NCBI RefSeq assembly: GCF_947507565.1
Contig: NC_089184.1
Location: 682,001 to 746,000, forward strand
DNA: 64,000 nucleotides
Origin: Oscarella lobularis
Taxonomy: Eukaryota > Porifera > Homoscleromorpha > Homosclerophorida > Oscarellidae
Reading direction: 5' to 3'
A program made the position numbers and the translations under genes. Below the pieces are notes generated by a model. It was not told the DNA's origin. It searched no databases and worked only from the letters and a program-made list of their open reading frames with translations. Below are positions 32,286 through 44,640 of the stretch, in pieces (the first letter of the stretch is position 1; each line of letters begins with the position of its first letter).

Positions 32286-35200
32286 ATGACGACGCCGCCG
32301 ACGTTTCGTCCGGAATACGTCGCCCTACTACGTCTCGCCTACGTTCTCCTCAAAGAGAGGCGATTCGGCGACGCGAGAGCGTGCTTGGAGGGCGCCCTCA
32401 CCGTCGCGCCGACGTCTCTTCCCCACGAGGAAGCGAGCGTTCGCTTCGAGCTCGGAAAGCTCTTTTTCTACCACTCGAACGAAAGACGCAAAGCCAAAGA
32501 ACACTTCGAACGAGCGGTGAATTCACACACGCGCCAAAAAGATCAATAGGGATAGGAAGAAAATTGTCTTCCCGCAGCATCAACTTTATTGCAGCGTGGG
32601 CGTGGTCAATTCAGAACTCATTCTCCTGTTGGGTCGAATTTGCATCGGCGAGGTGAACGTGGGCGGTGTTCTCTTTTAATTTTCTGATACTATCATGTGG
32701 TAAAGAAAGCTTTCGATGCCGCTATCGCACTTCTCCGAGGTGGTCTGGAATACTTTCGAGACGACCGTGGGAGAGCATGCCTTATGACTTTGATGGCGGT
32801 GAGTGAGAAAGAGATTTTGTTCTCTGTTGCCTAGGAAGTCTGCTTGATAAAACATCTGACTGTTTAGAAAGCCCACGTGGGGAAGGGAGACGTTGCAGAC
32901 GCTTGTGGCGACTATCGCCGTGGAAGCGAAATGGCGGAAAAATTAAAAGACGGTCATTCGTTGCGGTGAGAATTGGATTGTTGTTACGGTGTTATTGTAG
33001 GCGAAGTGCTGTTTTCTTTGAAGGCTGTTGTGTCAGTTGGGTGAGGCCCAGTGTCTGGTCACACGAGAAAGACATGCGGAAGCTCTGCACATATTGACGA
33101 AATGTTCCGCTTACATTACCGCACATGAAGTGGGCGAGGAGAGGAGGCAATTGCTTATAAGCTGTCTGACGTTGAAGGCGTTGAGCTTGTTATTAACGGG
33201 AGAGGTCACAGACAATTTTTGAATAATGAATCAGCCTCCACGATGACGGCACTGCATCGGTTTCTTTCTTTATAGGCAAAGGAAGCTATGAAGTGTCTTA
33301 AACAGTTGCAGGGAATTTTTGGCAAGGATGCCGGTAGTCAAGGTGAAGGTATCTAGAGGAAAAGATATAGTGGGAGGTTGTCATGGGAGACTCGTTTAGT
33401 TTCACATATTGGGTGGTATGAATGGATGAAGGAGGACGAACTGATCATTTTAGTATATTTGGTAAAAATTAGTTGTCATGGAAACGCAAATTTTCTCTAT
33501 TTTGGACATACAGGCTCACTTATTGCACTCGCTTCAGACCGGATCAACAGAAAAGGCTCTCAAGTACACAGACAAAGCCGTCAATCATTTCAAAAAATTA
33601 AAAGGTTTAGCATCATCATACATCATCACTTTAGACTACAGAAAAAATTTCAGATGAGAGTCCCCTTGCAATCACGCTGATGTCTCATGTTGTACAGCTC
33701 AAAGCCGTATGCCAACTCATCCGGGGAAAGTACTCGCTCATGGTCAATGATGTGAGCGCTTCTCGATCGAGCGCTTCTGTCACGTGCATAATTTTGCCTA
33801 TAGCTTTCTCAGCTGTCCCTTATGTATCAGAAGCCGAACGTTTCGTCATCTTATCGCGCGTCCTTTCATCTTCTTCTGGTGCGCCGCTAGCAATCTGTGT
33901 GTGTAGATTTCTAATTGATTGTATAGGGACTCTATGCATTAGCTGTCGACCATCTGGAGTGGGCGAAGAGTCACTTCCGTGCCGTTCTTGAGGTTTTCTC
34001 AATAGAATAAGGATGTCGCATGTCGATGGGGAGGAAACTCTTTTTTTAGACATCTAGGGATTGTCACGCGCGACACATTGCTTTGCTCAACGTCATTGTT
34101 CAGCATTTGAAAGAGGGAAAGTTCGATGAGGTATGACGATGATGACGAGAATAGAGTCGAAGCATTTTTTTCTCACTTGAGGCGACGAGTTTGATTGCCG
34201 AAGCAGAGAAATCCCAAGTCGGCATAGCGCACAGAGTGGGCATAGACTACGTCGAGGGATTAGCCAATTATTGTCGATATGGAAGACTGGAAGACGGGTA
34301 CGTACGCATTTGAACGACGCATGACGCCCACATTTGTTCCGTTTCAGTAGAAAGTTACAGAGCGCTCTCGTCAAGGCAAACGACCGAGGATTGAGACGAA
34401 TTACGTCGTCATCCTTGTTGCTTCTCGGTCAGATTTTCTGGCATCAGGGCAATGCGGACGTAAAATTCCTTTAATTATGTTTTCAAGCGGATTCAGTGTA
34501 CGTTGTTAGAATTCAGAGCGAATGCTCTTCCCGGCTCTTGACGAAGCTACTAAGATTCCAGATAAAGTACAAGAGCTACGATGCTGTCAAATGATAGAGT
34601 GTACACACAGAATACAATACTAATTTTTTTTCATTTTTTTGCTGGTTATCTAGTATTCTACGAACGAAACAAAAATGCCGAAATGACGCAGAGGTTTGCC
34701 CAGAGAGGAAAATCGTTGGCACAAGAATTAGCCACAGGTTTGCGACTGATTATTTGAGATACATCTCTAAGGTTTGATTCAGAGCGAAAAGCGGCGGTGC
34801 AATGCCAGGAGCATTTCTCCCTCATAAAAGTAAACAGAAGAAGAATTAATCAATAACTTGATCTTTTGTGTAGTGGGGAACGGAAGTTGGATCTACGACT
34901 GTAGCCACGGCAACGGCAGCAGCGACGATCGCAGAACCAGTACAGAAGAAGAAAAGGAAGGCACAGCTGGTGACGGCGACGGTGTCACCATCAAAGAAAG
35001 TGATGGTGGCGGCAACGGTGCCGTCGTCGAAGAAAGTGATAGCAACGGCGGCGGCGGCGGCGACGATGTCGCCGTCAAAGAAAGCGATAGCAGCGGCGGC
35101 GGCGACATTGACGCCGCCCAAAACGGACAATGATCGCAAGCCAATTCCATCAGCTACTCAATCCAGTCCGCTTGTTCATCAACTGAGCGGTTTAGACTCT

Positions 35201-35656
35201 GCTAGGCGAAGCAGTCTAACACGACGTCCAATTCGGGACGAGGCGTGGAATCGAATGCCAGATGCGCCTTCTTTTCAACAGCAGCAGTCCTATTTTCATC
35301 CTTCTCTAGCGTCGGGTTTACATCACCCCGCGTTTTCCGTAGGCCAGCCCGTACAAATTTCGCCCTACTCCGTTCCAGCGTTTGCCGTTCATTCACCTGG
35401 ACGTGCCTCCGCGTTTCCAGTTCAACAACAAACTGTACCCATAGCAACGTCCTTGGGTTCACATTTGCCATTGCATCATCTCCCTCAACAGCCTCATGGA
35501 ATTCCGCAAGTGACTGTCAGGCCTCAACATGAAGTTCCGCAAGTGGCTGTGAGAACTCGACGTTATGATCAGCAGCAGTATCAGCAGCAGCAGCATCACC
35601 ATCAGCCTGCCTTTCCTTACCAACCCAATTATCAATACCCAGGCTATAGATTCTAA
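32286..35656 (+). CDS. MAU2: MAU2/SCC4 cohesin loader subunit with a long low-complexity tail
   Basis: MAU2 partners NIPBL to load cohesin on chromatin. The helical TPR-like body is spread over many short exons: FRPEYVALLRLAYVLLKERR, then RFELGKLFFYHSNERRKAKE, RHAEALHILTKCSAYI, EKALKYTDKAVNHFKKLK, HIALLNVIVQHLKEGKFDE, SSLLLLGQIFWHQGN and the C-terminal FAQRGKSLAQELAT. After the family core ends (near AAVQCQEHFSLIKWGTE, about 34860) the protein continues about 260 residues. First come four spaced S-P-S-K-K/PSSKK units in an Ala/Val/Thr background, then a Pro/Gln/His-rich region ending YQYPGYRF. Vertebrate MAU2 is about 613 aa and lacks this tail, so the extension is unusual. Exon joins in the middle were not all traced. 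Confidence 0.85.
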
Positions 35657-36032
35657 AGACCAAGATACTTTTATTATCTTTCAGAAAAATTAGCGTTACT
35701 ACCCTGTCGACGTCAGCGGTATGAAACTCCTCAATAGACCGTCTATGTGATTGGCGGATCTTAATTAAATTATTCTTTACACGAACACGTGAGGAGGTGA
35801 GGACAGAGCGATTGGTTCATTTCAACGAGTTGGTCCGTGCTGTCGTCTGGCCTCGCGGAATCGCCGTTTCCGTAACTTTCCAGGCACCGCACGTCTTCAG
35901 TCGTCGTCGCACGATCGCGAAACGACGCTGAGACCCCGTAAGAAGGCGTTACTTGACGTCAGTCGTTCTCGCAACACGTGACCGACGCGAACGCGCCAAC
36001 GCGGGCATTTTGGAGCCATCGAACGCCCGAAA
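35657..36032. promoter_or_regulatory. GATAD2 upstream region with E-boxes and a CRE
   Basis: 376 nt without a gene on the spliced model. CACGTG occurs at 35786-35791 and 35975-35980, and a perfect TGACGTCA at 35954-35961. Confidence 0.5.
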
Positions 36033-37137
36033 ATGGCTCCCGACACGAAAGTCGACCAGGAGGCATCGAAGTAAACTCGTCAAACGTCGTCCAATTCGTC
36101 GTATCGATCGTCTTTCTAGGAACGAACGATCCGGCGACGTCGACGAGGAAGAATTGCGCCGACTAGAGGACGAATTGCGCCTCGAAGAAGCGAAACTTCA
36201 CCACATGCAACGACGACTGGTGAAAATGCGCCAGAAGCGAAAACGACCGCCGCCTCCGCTCGTCTATCCGAACGGTCCGCCCCCGCCGCCGTCGCCGTCT
36301 CCGTCGCTTCGCGATTCCGTCTCGAAAAAGACGAAACTAAACTGTCTCGCCGGTCGATCGACAAAATCGGTCGGCGCCCCGAAAGGGGGCCCGGTCGACT
36401 TTTCGAATCGTCTCGGGCGCGAATCGGTCACCGTATCGGACGACGACGTGCGCGAAGCGAAGCGACGCATCAAAGGCAAGCAAATCGCGTCGCGACAGCA
36501 ATTCTACAAGCAACTCGAACGAAGCGTGGCGAACGTTCCGCGTCCGCGTCCGCCGCCCGATCAGTGGCCCCTCTGCCCGTGGACGGGAAATTCCCACTTC
36601 ACGTCCCTACTCGGTCTCGAAATCGTCGTCGAATTCATTCAGACGGGAAAATTGCCGACTGATACAAACGTCGACGGGGGCGTGGCCGCAGCCACCGCCC
36701 CCGCTTCGGCGCCCACGACGACGAATCAATATATGAAGTGCTCGAATTGCGGCTTGGACTTCTCGCCCGTTTGGCGTCTCGTTCGCGACGCGCAGAAACA
36801 GTGCATTGTGTGCGAACGATGCGAGAATTCGCGCATCAAACAGGCTCTTCTCAATCAGCACAGTCGTCGACTCCAGTCCGCATTCAATCAGGCGAGTCAT
36901 CAGGAAAAGGAATTCGAACTGAAGATGAAGCAGCAGATACTCGACGAGGCAATTCGAGTGAAAGGTGAAAAAGTTTGGCGCGTCGGTAGCAGTAGTTTGG
37001 GGCAACAGAGACAACAAGGCGGTATTTATTCTATGCAACAAAGTAGCTCTAGTACTAGTAATAGCGGTGGTGGTGTGGGCCAACCGAAGCTTGTCAGAGG
37101 AGGAGAAAATATTGGGGTCGAAAAAGCTCTCGCGTGA
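36033..37137 (+). CDS. GATAD2: GATAD2/p66 NuRD subunit
   Basis: p66 links MBD2/3 to CHD4 in the NuRD chromatin complex. Exon 1 is 36033-36070 (MAPDTKVDQEAS) and exon 2 is 36120-37137, 351 aa. The junction AA/GTAAAC...TTTCTAG/G gives KNERSGDVDEEEL. An unspliced frame opens further up at 35953 but begins with arginine-rich sequence not typical of the family, so 36033 is preferred. CR1 is the coiled coil LRRLEDELRLEEAKLHHMQR, which pairs with MBD2/3. CR2 holds the GATA zinc finger CSNCGLDFSPVW...CERCENSRIKQALL and a following helix. The middle part is Pro-rich, and the C-terminus has Gln/Ser/Gly runs. Confidence 0.9.
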
Positions 37138-37271
37138 CGTGACGTTTGAATATTGGGTCAGTACTGTAGTAGATTTACTAATTTATGATGATGAACAGAT
37201 ATATTGTGTTCTACCTTATCTATCTATCTATCCGGGCGTTATGCATTGCGTATCCCGTATAGGTTTCTAAG

Positions 37272-39984
37272 ATGTTTGGCCGTTTCCAAGCCGAGGAAAC
37301 GACGACGGGCGGCAAAAAGGAGACGATATTGCCTCCCAAGTCGTCGGAAGAATGGCTGGAAAGGACGAATCAGCCAAATTGGCCCGATCGCGTCGACGGA
37401 GAAGATCCCCCGTCCTTATCGTGGGACTTTTCGTCGATAAACGAACTCAGAGAAGACCTTAGACGCCACGCACGTATCCTCTTGACGCTACAGAACACGT
37501 CGAAAGTATAAAAACGAATCCTTAGCTCCCTGAATTAGCCCTAGACATAACGATTATGGAAGAAGTCGAATCGCAGCTGCTCGAAATAGAAAAACACCTT
37601 ATGGAAATAACAGACCATATTGTCGAAACAAGAGAGCGGCCTTCCATGGCCATAAGCACAGTGACGGGGGGCCTTAGAAACGCGCCGCATCCAAGTGAGC
37701 AAAAGAAAAAGAAAAGACAATTCCCAGAGGGTCGAAATATTTGCCCACTCAGTTTTCCTCACGGAATTGTATGATCACGCTGTGGTCGCCTCTCGTCAAC
37801 CAACACTTCAGAAACAGGTTTCTTTTCTACAGTGCTTGTGGAGCTAAGACCCCCAATTCGTCGTATATAGGCCCGAGAAACGTCTGGACGTTCTGTGGAG
37901 GTGGCGAATGCGCGTTCGGTTGCGATCTCGTCGATTCGTTGACTCTCTCTCTCAGACCTTCGTTTATCCCGGGTTCAAAGAGGACGAATTGACTCCACTT
38001 CCAGCTCAACTCGAATCGCCTCAGGTCTTGGTTCACGTATCGAATTCTCAATCTTTCAAGGTGTTTGCACAAATCTCTTTGAGAGGCATCTTGATTAATC
38101 TTGTTTGCGCATATTTAGTCTGGGTTTAGGAAGCTGTGGCAGCGCTTGTTTGTCTCCGAGGCGTCTCTGGCCCTCCTCCAGGTTAAAAGTGACATAAATC
38201 ATCTCTAAATTGACACAAATATGATTGCGTCATCTCATTATGTTTTGTTTTCACAGGATGCATTCTGGTGGTCTTATCTGGATCGATTCCAGGTAAAAAA
38301 TAGATCCATGCATTAGAATAACATCCTCGGGGGGATGGGGGTCGCGTCGGCCCACTTTGATTAGGACCTGTCTCCCCTTCCGAAAATTCCGGACCCCTGG
38401 GGAGCAGTGACGATCAAAGCAGCTTAGCGTAACTGATTTTGTCTGGGTGTGATCGGGCTTCTTTCTAGCCACAATCTTGCGGCGTGGAGAAAGCCAAATT
38501 GTTCGGGCGCATTGCAGACTCGTTTGTGGCGCTCTTTTCCGCCGTGAAACCCGACTTCAAAGATAAATTCTTCAAGGTCCATTAGCAGGGTGTCCAGGTG
38601 CACTCCAAGGGGCAACTTAGTATTCGTTTATCTAGCACTACGCCGACTGCATGGCACAGGCTATTTTTTCAACGTTCTGCCAGGCATTTCCTGGCTCCAG
38701 AGCGTCCTTTCACACGGACGACTTCAAAGACTATCTCGCCAATTTGCTCTCCGAGTGGATGACGGGTAAACGAAGAATGACGCGGCGGCGTTTTGGGATA
38801 GCGTAGGGTTTTCTGGGGGTAGGAATTCGACTTCCTCCGCGCTCTTGGCTCCATTGGAACGTGAATCAACTCGACCCGGGTTATTTGCCTGAAATAGGAG
38901 GAGAAAGCCAGTTTCCCGCTCCCCGTACGTCGTCTCAGAACGATTCCTTACGGAAACTGACCCAGAAAGGTATCCTCGGTGTTGTTCTCTGTGTAAATGC
39001 GACTGTAGGGGGCTCATTTTAGGCAGTAGGCTCTCCTTTGATTTGGGAGGGCCGAGTTTTGATCACGTCCCCGGGTTGCATCGACAGTCGACTCGACGTT
39101 CGTTAGCACAGTCTTCTCCACTAGCTGAATTGGCTTTTCAGGAGGAGGTGATCTTTTTTTCGAATGGATTTAGTTGCATAGACTTGTAGTATGACTCTAG
39201 TCTCATCCAATTGGGCATGGGGCTTTGTGCGAGCGCGTTCTTTTTGACACGAAGGGGCGCAGTCCTCTCGTCACGCAGTATTTGCAGTCGAAGCAGCTGC
39301 TCGCAGAAGGCGCTTTGCCTCGCGATTCAATGACGAGAACGCAGATTGCTAAGCTACCGTACGTTCTAGTTTCTCAAGAAAGTAGTCATTGTTGCTTTGC
39401 ATTAGATCGCCTGGTCCTACCTATAAGGACTTTATCCGGCACGCCAAGAAAGTATCAAACAAACTTAACAATGAATTTAACAGGTTCACTAAATAAGATC
39501 ATGTATAAGCTGATCATTTTCGCTACTAGAGAGCACGCAGCCTTTATGGCTGAGGAGAAAAGAATTAGGCGCGAGAAAAGGAGACTAGATTCGGAATTCA
39601 AAAAGTAGTGGATAGAAAAATTGTAACAGTGGCTGTATAAATGCTTCATAGGGTGACCGAAGAAATCATGTCACGCCAGCACGAAGTCAAAATGTTAAGT
39701 GAAAGGCTAATGGGAGTCATAGTAAGTGAATACGAGTAAGCAAGTGCTTGGACGCGACAATTTCCGCGTGGTAGTCATCTGGGGGCAAGTTTGCTGTCGG
39801 TTCCGTCCTCGCTGATCTTGCTGATCCGCTGGGATTGAGCGAGACGTCGTTGGTGTCAGCAGCGAAAGGGGGAAATAGCGAAAGGGATAGCGCGGCGTCG
39901 GTGATGGGCACGAACGAGTCTCCAACGTCGAGAACGGTTTCTCGGTCTGCTTCTCGACTTAGCATGATGAGCGACTTTAAATAA
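37272..39984 (+). CDS. FAM227: FAM227-like protein
   Basis: The FAM227 family is poorly characterised and often expressed in ciliated tissue. Exon 1 starts at 37272 (MFGRFQAEETTTGG) and joins, through GTATCC...AATTAG, to LDITIMEEVESQLLEIEKHL. The diagnostic core is FWWSYLDRFQ, VEKAKLFGRIADSFVALFSA (about 38485-38545) and AQAIFSTFCQAFPGSRAFHT followed by DFKDYLANLLSEWMTG (about 38650-38765), matching the conserved FAM227 block. A charged helix follows (EEKRIRREKRRLDSEFKK), then SRQHEVKMLSERLMG and a Ser/Arg-rich last exon (about 39769-39984, ending SRLSMMSDFK). AATAAA overlaps the stop codon. It is tandem to GATAD2, 134 nt downstream. Confidence 0.78.
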
Positions 39985-40042
39985 ATATATATATGTATAT
40001 ATACATGCAAAAATACGTATCTAATCCGTTTATCTATTTGCA

Positions 40043-41850
40043 CTATATCCAGTCAGCATTGCCGCATCCGAAAACTCGAAAGTGGAAGCTGACGACGTAC
40101 TCTCCGTTCACTCTCTGTACCGAAACGGCAAAGGGGTCGGTCGGATGGAAGGTAAAGGCGACGAGTCGACGAGCCATAGCAGCCACAGCCGGATTCACCT
40201 GCGTGCCCAAGTGCTCAGTATGCAAGCGAAACTTCAGTAAGCCAGACTCCCGACTAAAGAATCTAGAGCAAAAAAGAAAGCCCGTCTTATTTCCTAACGT
40301 CAATATAATAATACAGTTGAACCTCTTTATAAAAGTGACCCTGAAACCCCAATATGTTAGCTAAGGGCTCCCCACCCAAACTTTGATATCATCTAATGAG
40401 GTTCTACTGTCTTAAGAGATTGTAGGTTCCCCCCTTACTTAATAGGAAAATCGCCGCAAGCTTTAGGCCGTTCCAGTACAGACACGCACTTCTCGTCATA
40501 GCTAAATAGAGAGAGATCGAGATAGGGGCTTGTACTGTACGACTGGGCGCTGATGGGCAATTGAGCGAGCAGGCGCTTGACGGCCTCGCTGGGCCCGCCG
40601 TATTTCGCCTTCGTAATCGTCTTTTTGAATCGCAGCTGACTGTGATGCGCGTGAACGTTGCTCGACGACGAGCACGTGAACTGGGGCCGATTGGAGGGCA
40701 CGGCATTGCGAAAGTGATCCGCAAATCGAACGAAAAGATCGTAGAGCTGTTCGGACGTATTGTCGTACATGGCAACGACGCGCGTCGTTTCCATGTCGTA
40801 GACGACGAAGAGCGACGCTTGGGCATTGGGATCCGGATGTTTCAACAGAACGACGTCCTCGGTCGCGTAGCGAAGCAGGAGAAGACGCGAATCGAGCAGC
40901 TGCATCTTCCATATGCGCAACTGTTCGAAATAGTCGAATTGCTTGAAGAAGAGTCGAGCACGTGACGACGACGAACTCGCTTCCGTTTTCCACACGTGCG
41001 TCAATAGTCGATGTTTCAACGCATTTGTCATCGCATCCTTATGCGGCGCACAACGATCGACGGATGACGTCATCCACGTGATCTCGTCGTCTTCGTAACA
41101 AAAGCGTCCAATTCGTCGCACGGCGACGAACGTGCCGCCGACGAGCGAAAACACGTGAATCGTCTGATGTTGAACGGAGAGAACGGCGAGCGTGTCGTCG
41201 TACAAATAGAGACCCTGATTGTGCGGCAAGAAAATCTTGTCGCACTTGAACGCTTTGGAATCGGTGAGAAGTCCCGTGTGCAAATCGACTATGTGAAGCG
41301 TGTAGTCCTCGAGCGGCGATCGAGCGGTCGGCGGCAACGATTCGTTGTTCTGATTCACTTCGTGAACGAACGGATAGGGATTGTCCGGAACGAGCGCCGC
41401 CGACGCGACGACGACGTAGCGACCGTTTTCCGCGAAGAGACTGCACTCGCGATTCAAATGTTCGCGTTCGGGCGCGACGTGCGTCACGCACTTGAGTCGG
41501 AACGCCGTTTTGAAGATGTTCTGTTTGAGTTCGATTGGATCGCGAGTCGCGCGAACGAGTCCCGCGATTAGACAGGGGCCTTGGTATTCGAAAATTTCGA
41601 GCGAACTTTGGTCGAGCGAGAAGCCGATGAAGTGTCGGCCGTCCGGGCTGAATTTGCGTAGGAATGTCGCCGGTTTTTCGATGTTGACGACGGTGAAATT
41701 GGGAAAGATGCATTCGTTGAATTGGCGGGCTGCGTGCCAGTGAGTGCCCGGATAACAGGCGACGAGTTGACGTCGGCGAAGGCGAGTCAACAGGTTTTGA
41801 TTTGGTATTCGTCGACGCGGGATTCCCGAACAGGAGCGAGGCGACTCCAT
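40043..41850 (-). CDS. DET1: DET1 homolog, CRL4 ubiquitin ligase adaptor
   Basis: DET1 works with DDB1, DDA1 and COP1 in CUL4 ubiquitin ligases and, in animals, targets c-Jun-type factors and the SAGA deubiquitinase module. Two exons (40439-41850 and 40043-40262) give 543 aa, near the usual 550. Signature stretches are [111 protein letters not shown] and the C-terminal [18 protein letters not shown]. Its start is 139 nt from that of PIAS on the other strand. Confidence 0.96.
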
Positions 41851-41989
41851 CTAGAGAAGAGTGCGCTCCTGTTTCGTCCTGTTTTGTTTAGCTAGATTTC
41901 ACGTGATCAACGAGTCCCTTGCCGTAACGCGCGCTGGCTGGCCCAACTTTTCGTCTCTTTTTGAGAACTTGGCCTCCCCTCGGCAGAAC
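41851..41989. promoter_or_regulatory. Divergent DET1/PIAS promoter with an E-box
   Basis: 139 nt between opposite start codons. It contains CACGTG at 41900-41905. Confidence 0.5.
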
Positions 41990-44404
41990 ATGAGCGCTCC
42001 TCAGCCAACCATAAGCAATACGGAAATCAGAGTTAGCGCTCGATCGAACGCAAACGGAGCGAGAAAGAGCGCGTTTTTCCGTTTTCAGGCGATGCTCGAC
42101 ACTCTTCGCGTCGCCGAACTCCAGGAACTTCTCGCACAGGCGCGTCTGACGCGCAGCGGCCGAAAGCAACAGCTCATCGATCGTCTTTCAAACCACTTGA
42201 TAATGAGCTCCGCTCCCGAACTCGTCGAAGCGATCAAGTTCAAGTTCGAAGCCCGCGTGGGAAATCGCAGCGCGCCCCGTCGTTTTCGAGGCGACCACGC
42301 GCCGCCGCCGCCGCCGCCGCCGCCGTCGTCACCGACCAAAAAGGCGAAAGGGAGCGAGACGTCTTGCGTTCCGATCGACGTCCGATTTCGTTCGCTGGCC
42401 TTCTTTCACCAGTGTGACGTCATTATTCGCCCGTCACTTTTACGTACGACGAAACGAGAGATGACGAGGTGATAAAATCACCCACGTGACTATTTTTCTC
42501 AGGGGGCTCACGTCTGCATCATGGAACGTCGCGATACTCGATGCGATGTGAATTTTCTTTGACGAGAAATCAGGTTGAACAAATAGTGGCTGGAAAGTGA
42601 GTGGAGAGAGAGTGGCTGGGGTGGAATACACATACTTGACATTTTCAGAGGTGTTGACGTTATCTCAGCGTCCGCAGCATACAGTGTGACGACATATAAA
42701 ACAAAATTAATATTAAGGTCAATAGAATAGTGACGTACCTTAAAGTTTCTTGAATTTGATTTTTTAAGGTTTTGCCTATTTGAATCAAGCTGCGAGCAAA
42801 GCGATAAAATTCCAAGCGTTGACTCAATTCTAATGAATGACAGGCAACTTCCCGTTCCATACAACTTGTCCTATAAAGTGAGAAGAAGCCGCGTGCGCTT
42901 TTAAATTTTAATTCTATCGTTTCTACTCCAGCAGGATTCTAAAAAGCTTTTAGCCAATCCGTACTATCCGTTTGACTTAACGTCCAATTGTGAACTAAGA
43001 GAAGGAAGGAAGAACGTTTTGATTATTTATTGGAACGATGACTATAAAGTGAGACGACGCATCTTCAAAAAAAGGCGCCTCTTCAGTTGGGTCTTTTTCT
43101 ATAGGGAAAGCCATATGCCTTTCAAGTCAGCCTTGTCAAAGCGGTCGCTGGCTCTGACTTGATAGCGCAGTTGCGTTCAAAAGTTCGGAATTCGGATTAC
43201 ACAAGAGCAATGAGTAAGCAAAAAAGAAGACGGAGAAAAAGTGAACTTATGGTGGTGTAGTCAAGGATAAATTGAAGAATTCCTCCGAGAGCGAAGTGGC
43301 TCTGATGAGTCTGAGGGTGTCCCTACTATGTCCGGTACGTGCATCTTGATTAATTTATTGTTAGATTGACGGGGGGGATTTTTTCTGATAACCGTAGTTG
43401 GGAAAAATGAAAATGAAATTGCCGTGCAGGTCAGTAATAAAAAAAGAGAGTTTGTCATCACAAGCCAGGCGCGTGTTTTTTATTTAGGGGACCTGACTGT
43501 AAGCACTTGCAGTGCTTTGACGGGGAGCTCTATGTACAGATGAACGAAAAGTAAGCTTTACGTAATACCTAGGAATCGTCCTGACTGACTTTTTTGTCGA
43601 CAGAAAGTCGTCTTGGCTTTGCCCTGTCTGTGATCATTGTCTGCCTTTTGATAACTTGACTGTTGACGGGTATATTGATTATGATTTATTTATTCTGTGA
43701 GCGATTCCTTGACTTAGATACTTTCTTGAAATTCTGGCGTCGAATCCAAGCGGGCTGGATATCGAGTTTAGTCAAGATGGTTCGTGGAGTGTTTTCAAGG
43801 AGAAGCGGACAGGTAAAACACGCGAATTGGGGGTGGTCTCTTGCGTCACTATCCTCAATTCTAGAGATCACGCTATCATCACCCCACGCGGAAAGTAAGC
43901 AGATCAACATAAAATTTCCTTCTTTTCACGCTGAAATCAAGGTAATATTGGAAAGAGAGGCAGCGTCCCTTCTACTCCACCCGCCTCCAAAGCACGGGTC
44001 CCTGTTATTGATTTGACCCTGGACAGCGACGAAGAAGACCAACAGCCACCTGCGCCTAGCGCTCAAAACAGTCAACCTTCATGTGCACTGTCATCGCTTT
44101 CTCATCCTCCTCCTCCATTACGTGGCCCTGCCTCTACTGTGCCTTCGCAGCCGCCGCCTCTACAGTTTCTGGCTCCTCCTCCACCTACGTTTCCTCCGTT
44201 TCCTGGTGCGTGTGCCTTCGGTCAAGGTAGGAGAGTTAGAGTTCTGAACACATGGCGTCAAATATACGGTTGTTGTCGTGCAGATAATCAGACTCCTCCC
44301 AGACGTGAAGGCAGCCCAGAGGTAATAAATTTCACTTTGCTATTGGTCTTTTGTATTAGTGATTCTTTCAGATCTTTGATCTTCTTTTGGGGGGATTAAA
44401 TTGA
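41990..44404 (+). CDS. PIAS: PIAS-family SUMO E3 ligase
   Basis: PIAS proteins catalyse SUMO transfer to transcription factors. The SAP DNA-binding domain is MLDTLRVAELQELLAQARLT...RKQQLIDRL. The PINIT domain starts at VPIDVRFRSLAFFHQCDVII and continues through PYYPFDLTSNCELREGRKNV and AFQVSLVKAVAGSDL. The SP-RING is spread over short exons: VALMSLRVSLLCP/LGKMKMKLPCR/GPDCKHLQCFDGELYVQMNE/KSSWLCPVCDHCLPF. Then come an acidic SUMO-interaction stretch (VIDLTLDSDEEDQ), a Pro-rich region, and the last exon ending IFDLLLGGLN (stop 44402-44404). The first ATG in this frame is 41990. A shorter start at MLDTL near 42091 is possible, since TTTTCAG precedes it. Confidence 0.93.
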
Positions 44405-44640
44405 CTGACTTGCTTCATAAAGAGGAAGTCTAATTACATATAATTGAAATTGAAGAACTCCTTATAGAGAATTTAGTCAGTGCAAGAATTCTATTGTTTT
44501 TTGGTCTTGCAGCGTCTGCAAAGAAAATTGTCTGTTGACAAATCTTTCCTTTTTTTCCCGTACCCCCGTGCCCCCGTATGGGTAGCGCGCACCCGTACTC
44601 GCTCCTTTCGCCTCTCGTGACACATCCGCTCAGCTCGATC

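Noticed and set aside
35953-36119. Unspliced arginine-rich N-terminus for GATAD2
   Set aside because: A start at 36033 with a 49-nt intron joins in frame and gives a family-like N-terminus. The upstream part probably is promoter.
37512-37531. A 20-nt intron in FAM227
   Set aside because: Too short to splice. A donor further upstream (GTATCC) gives a normal-length intron in frame.
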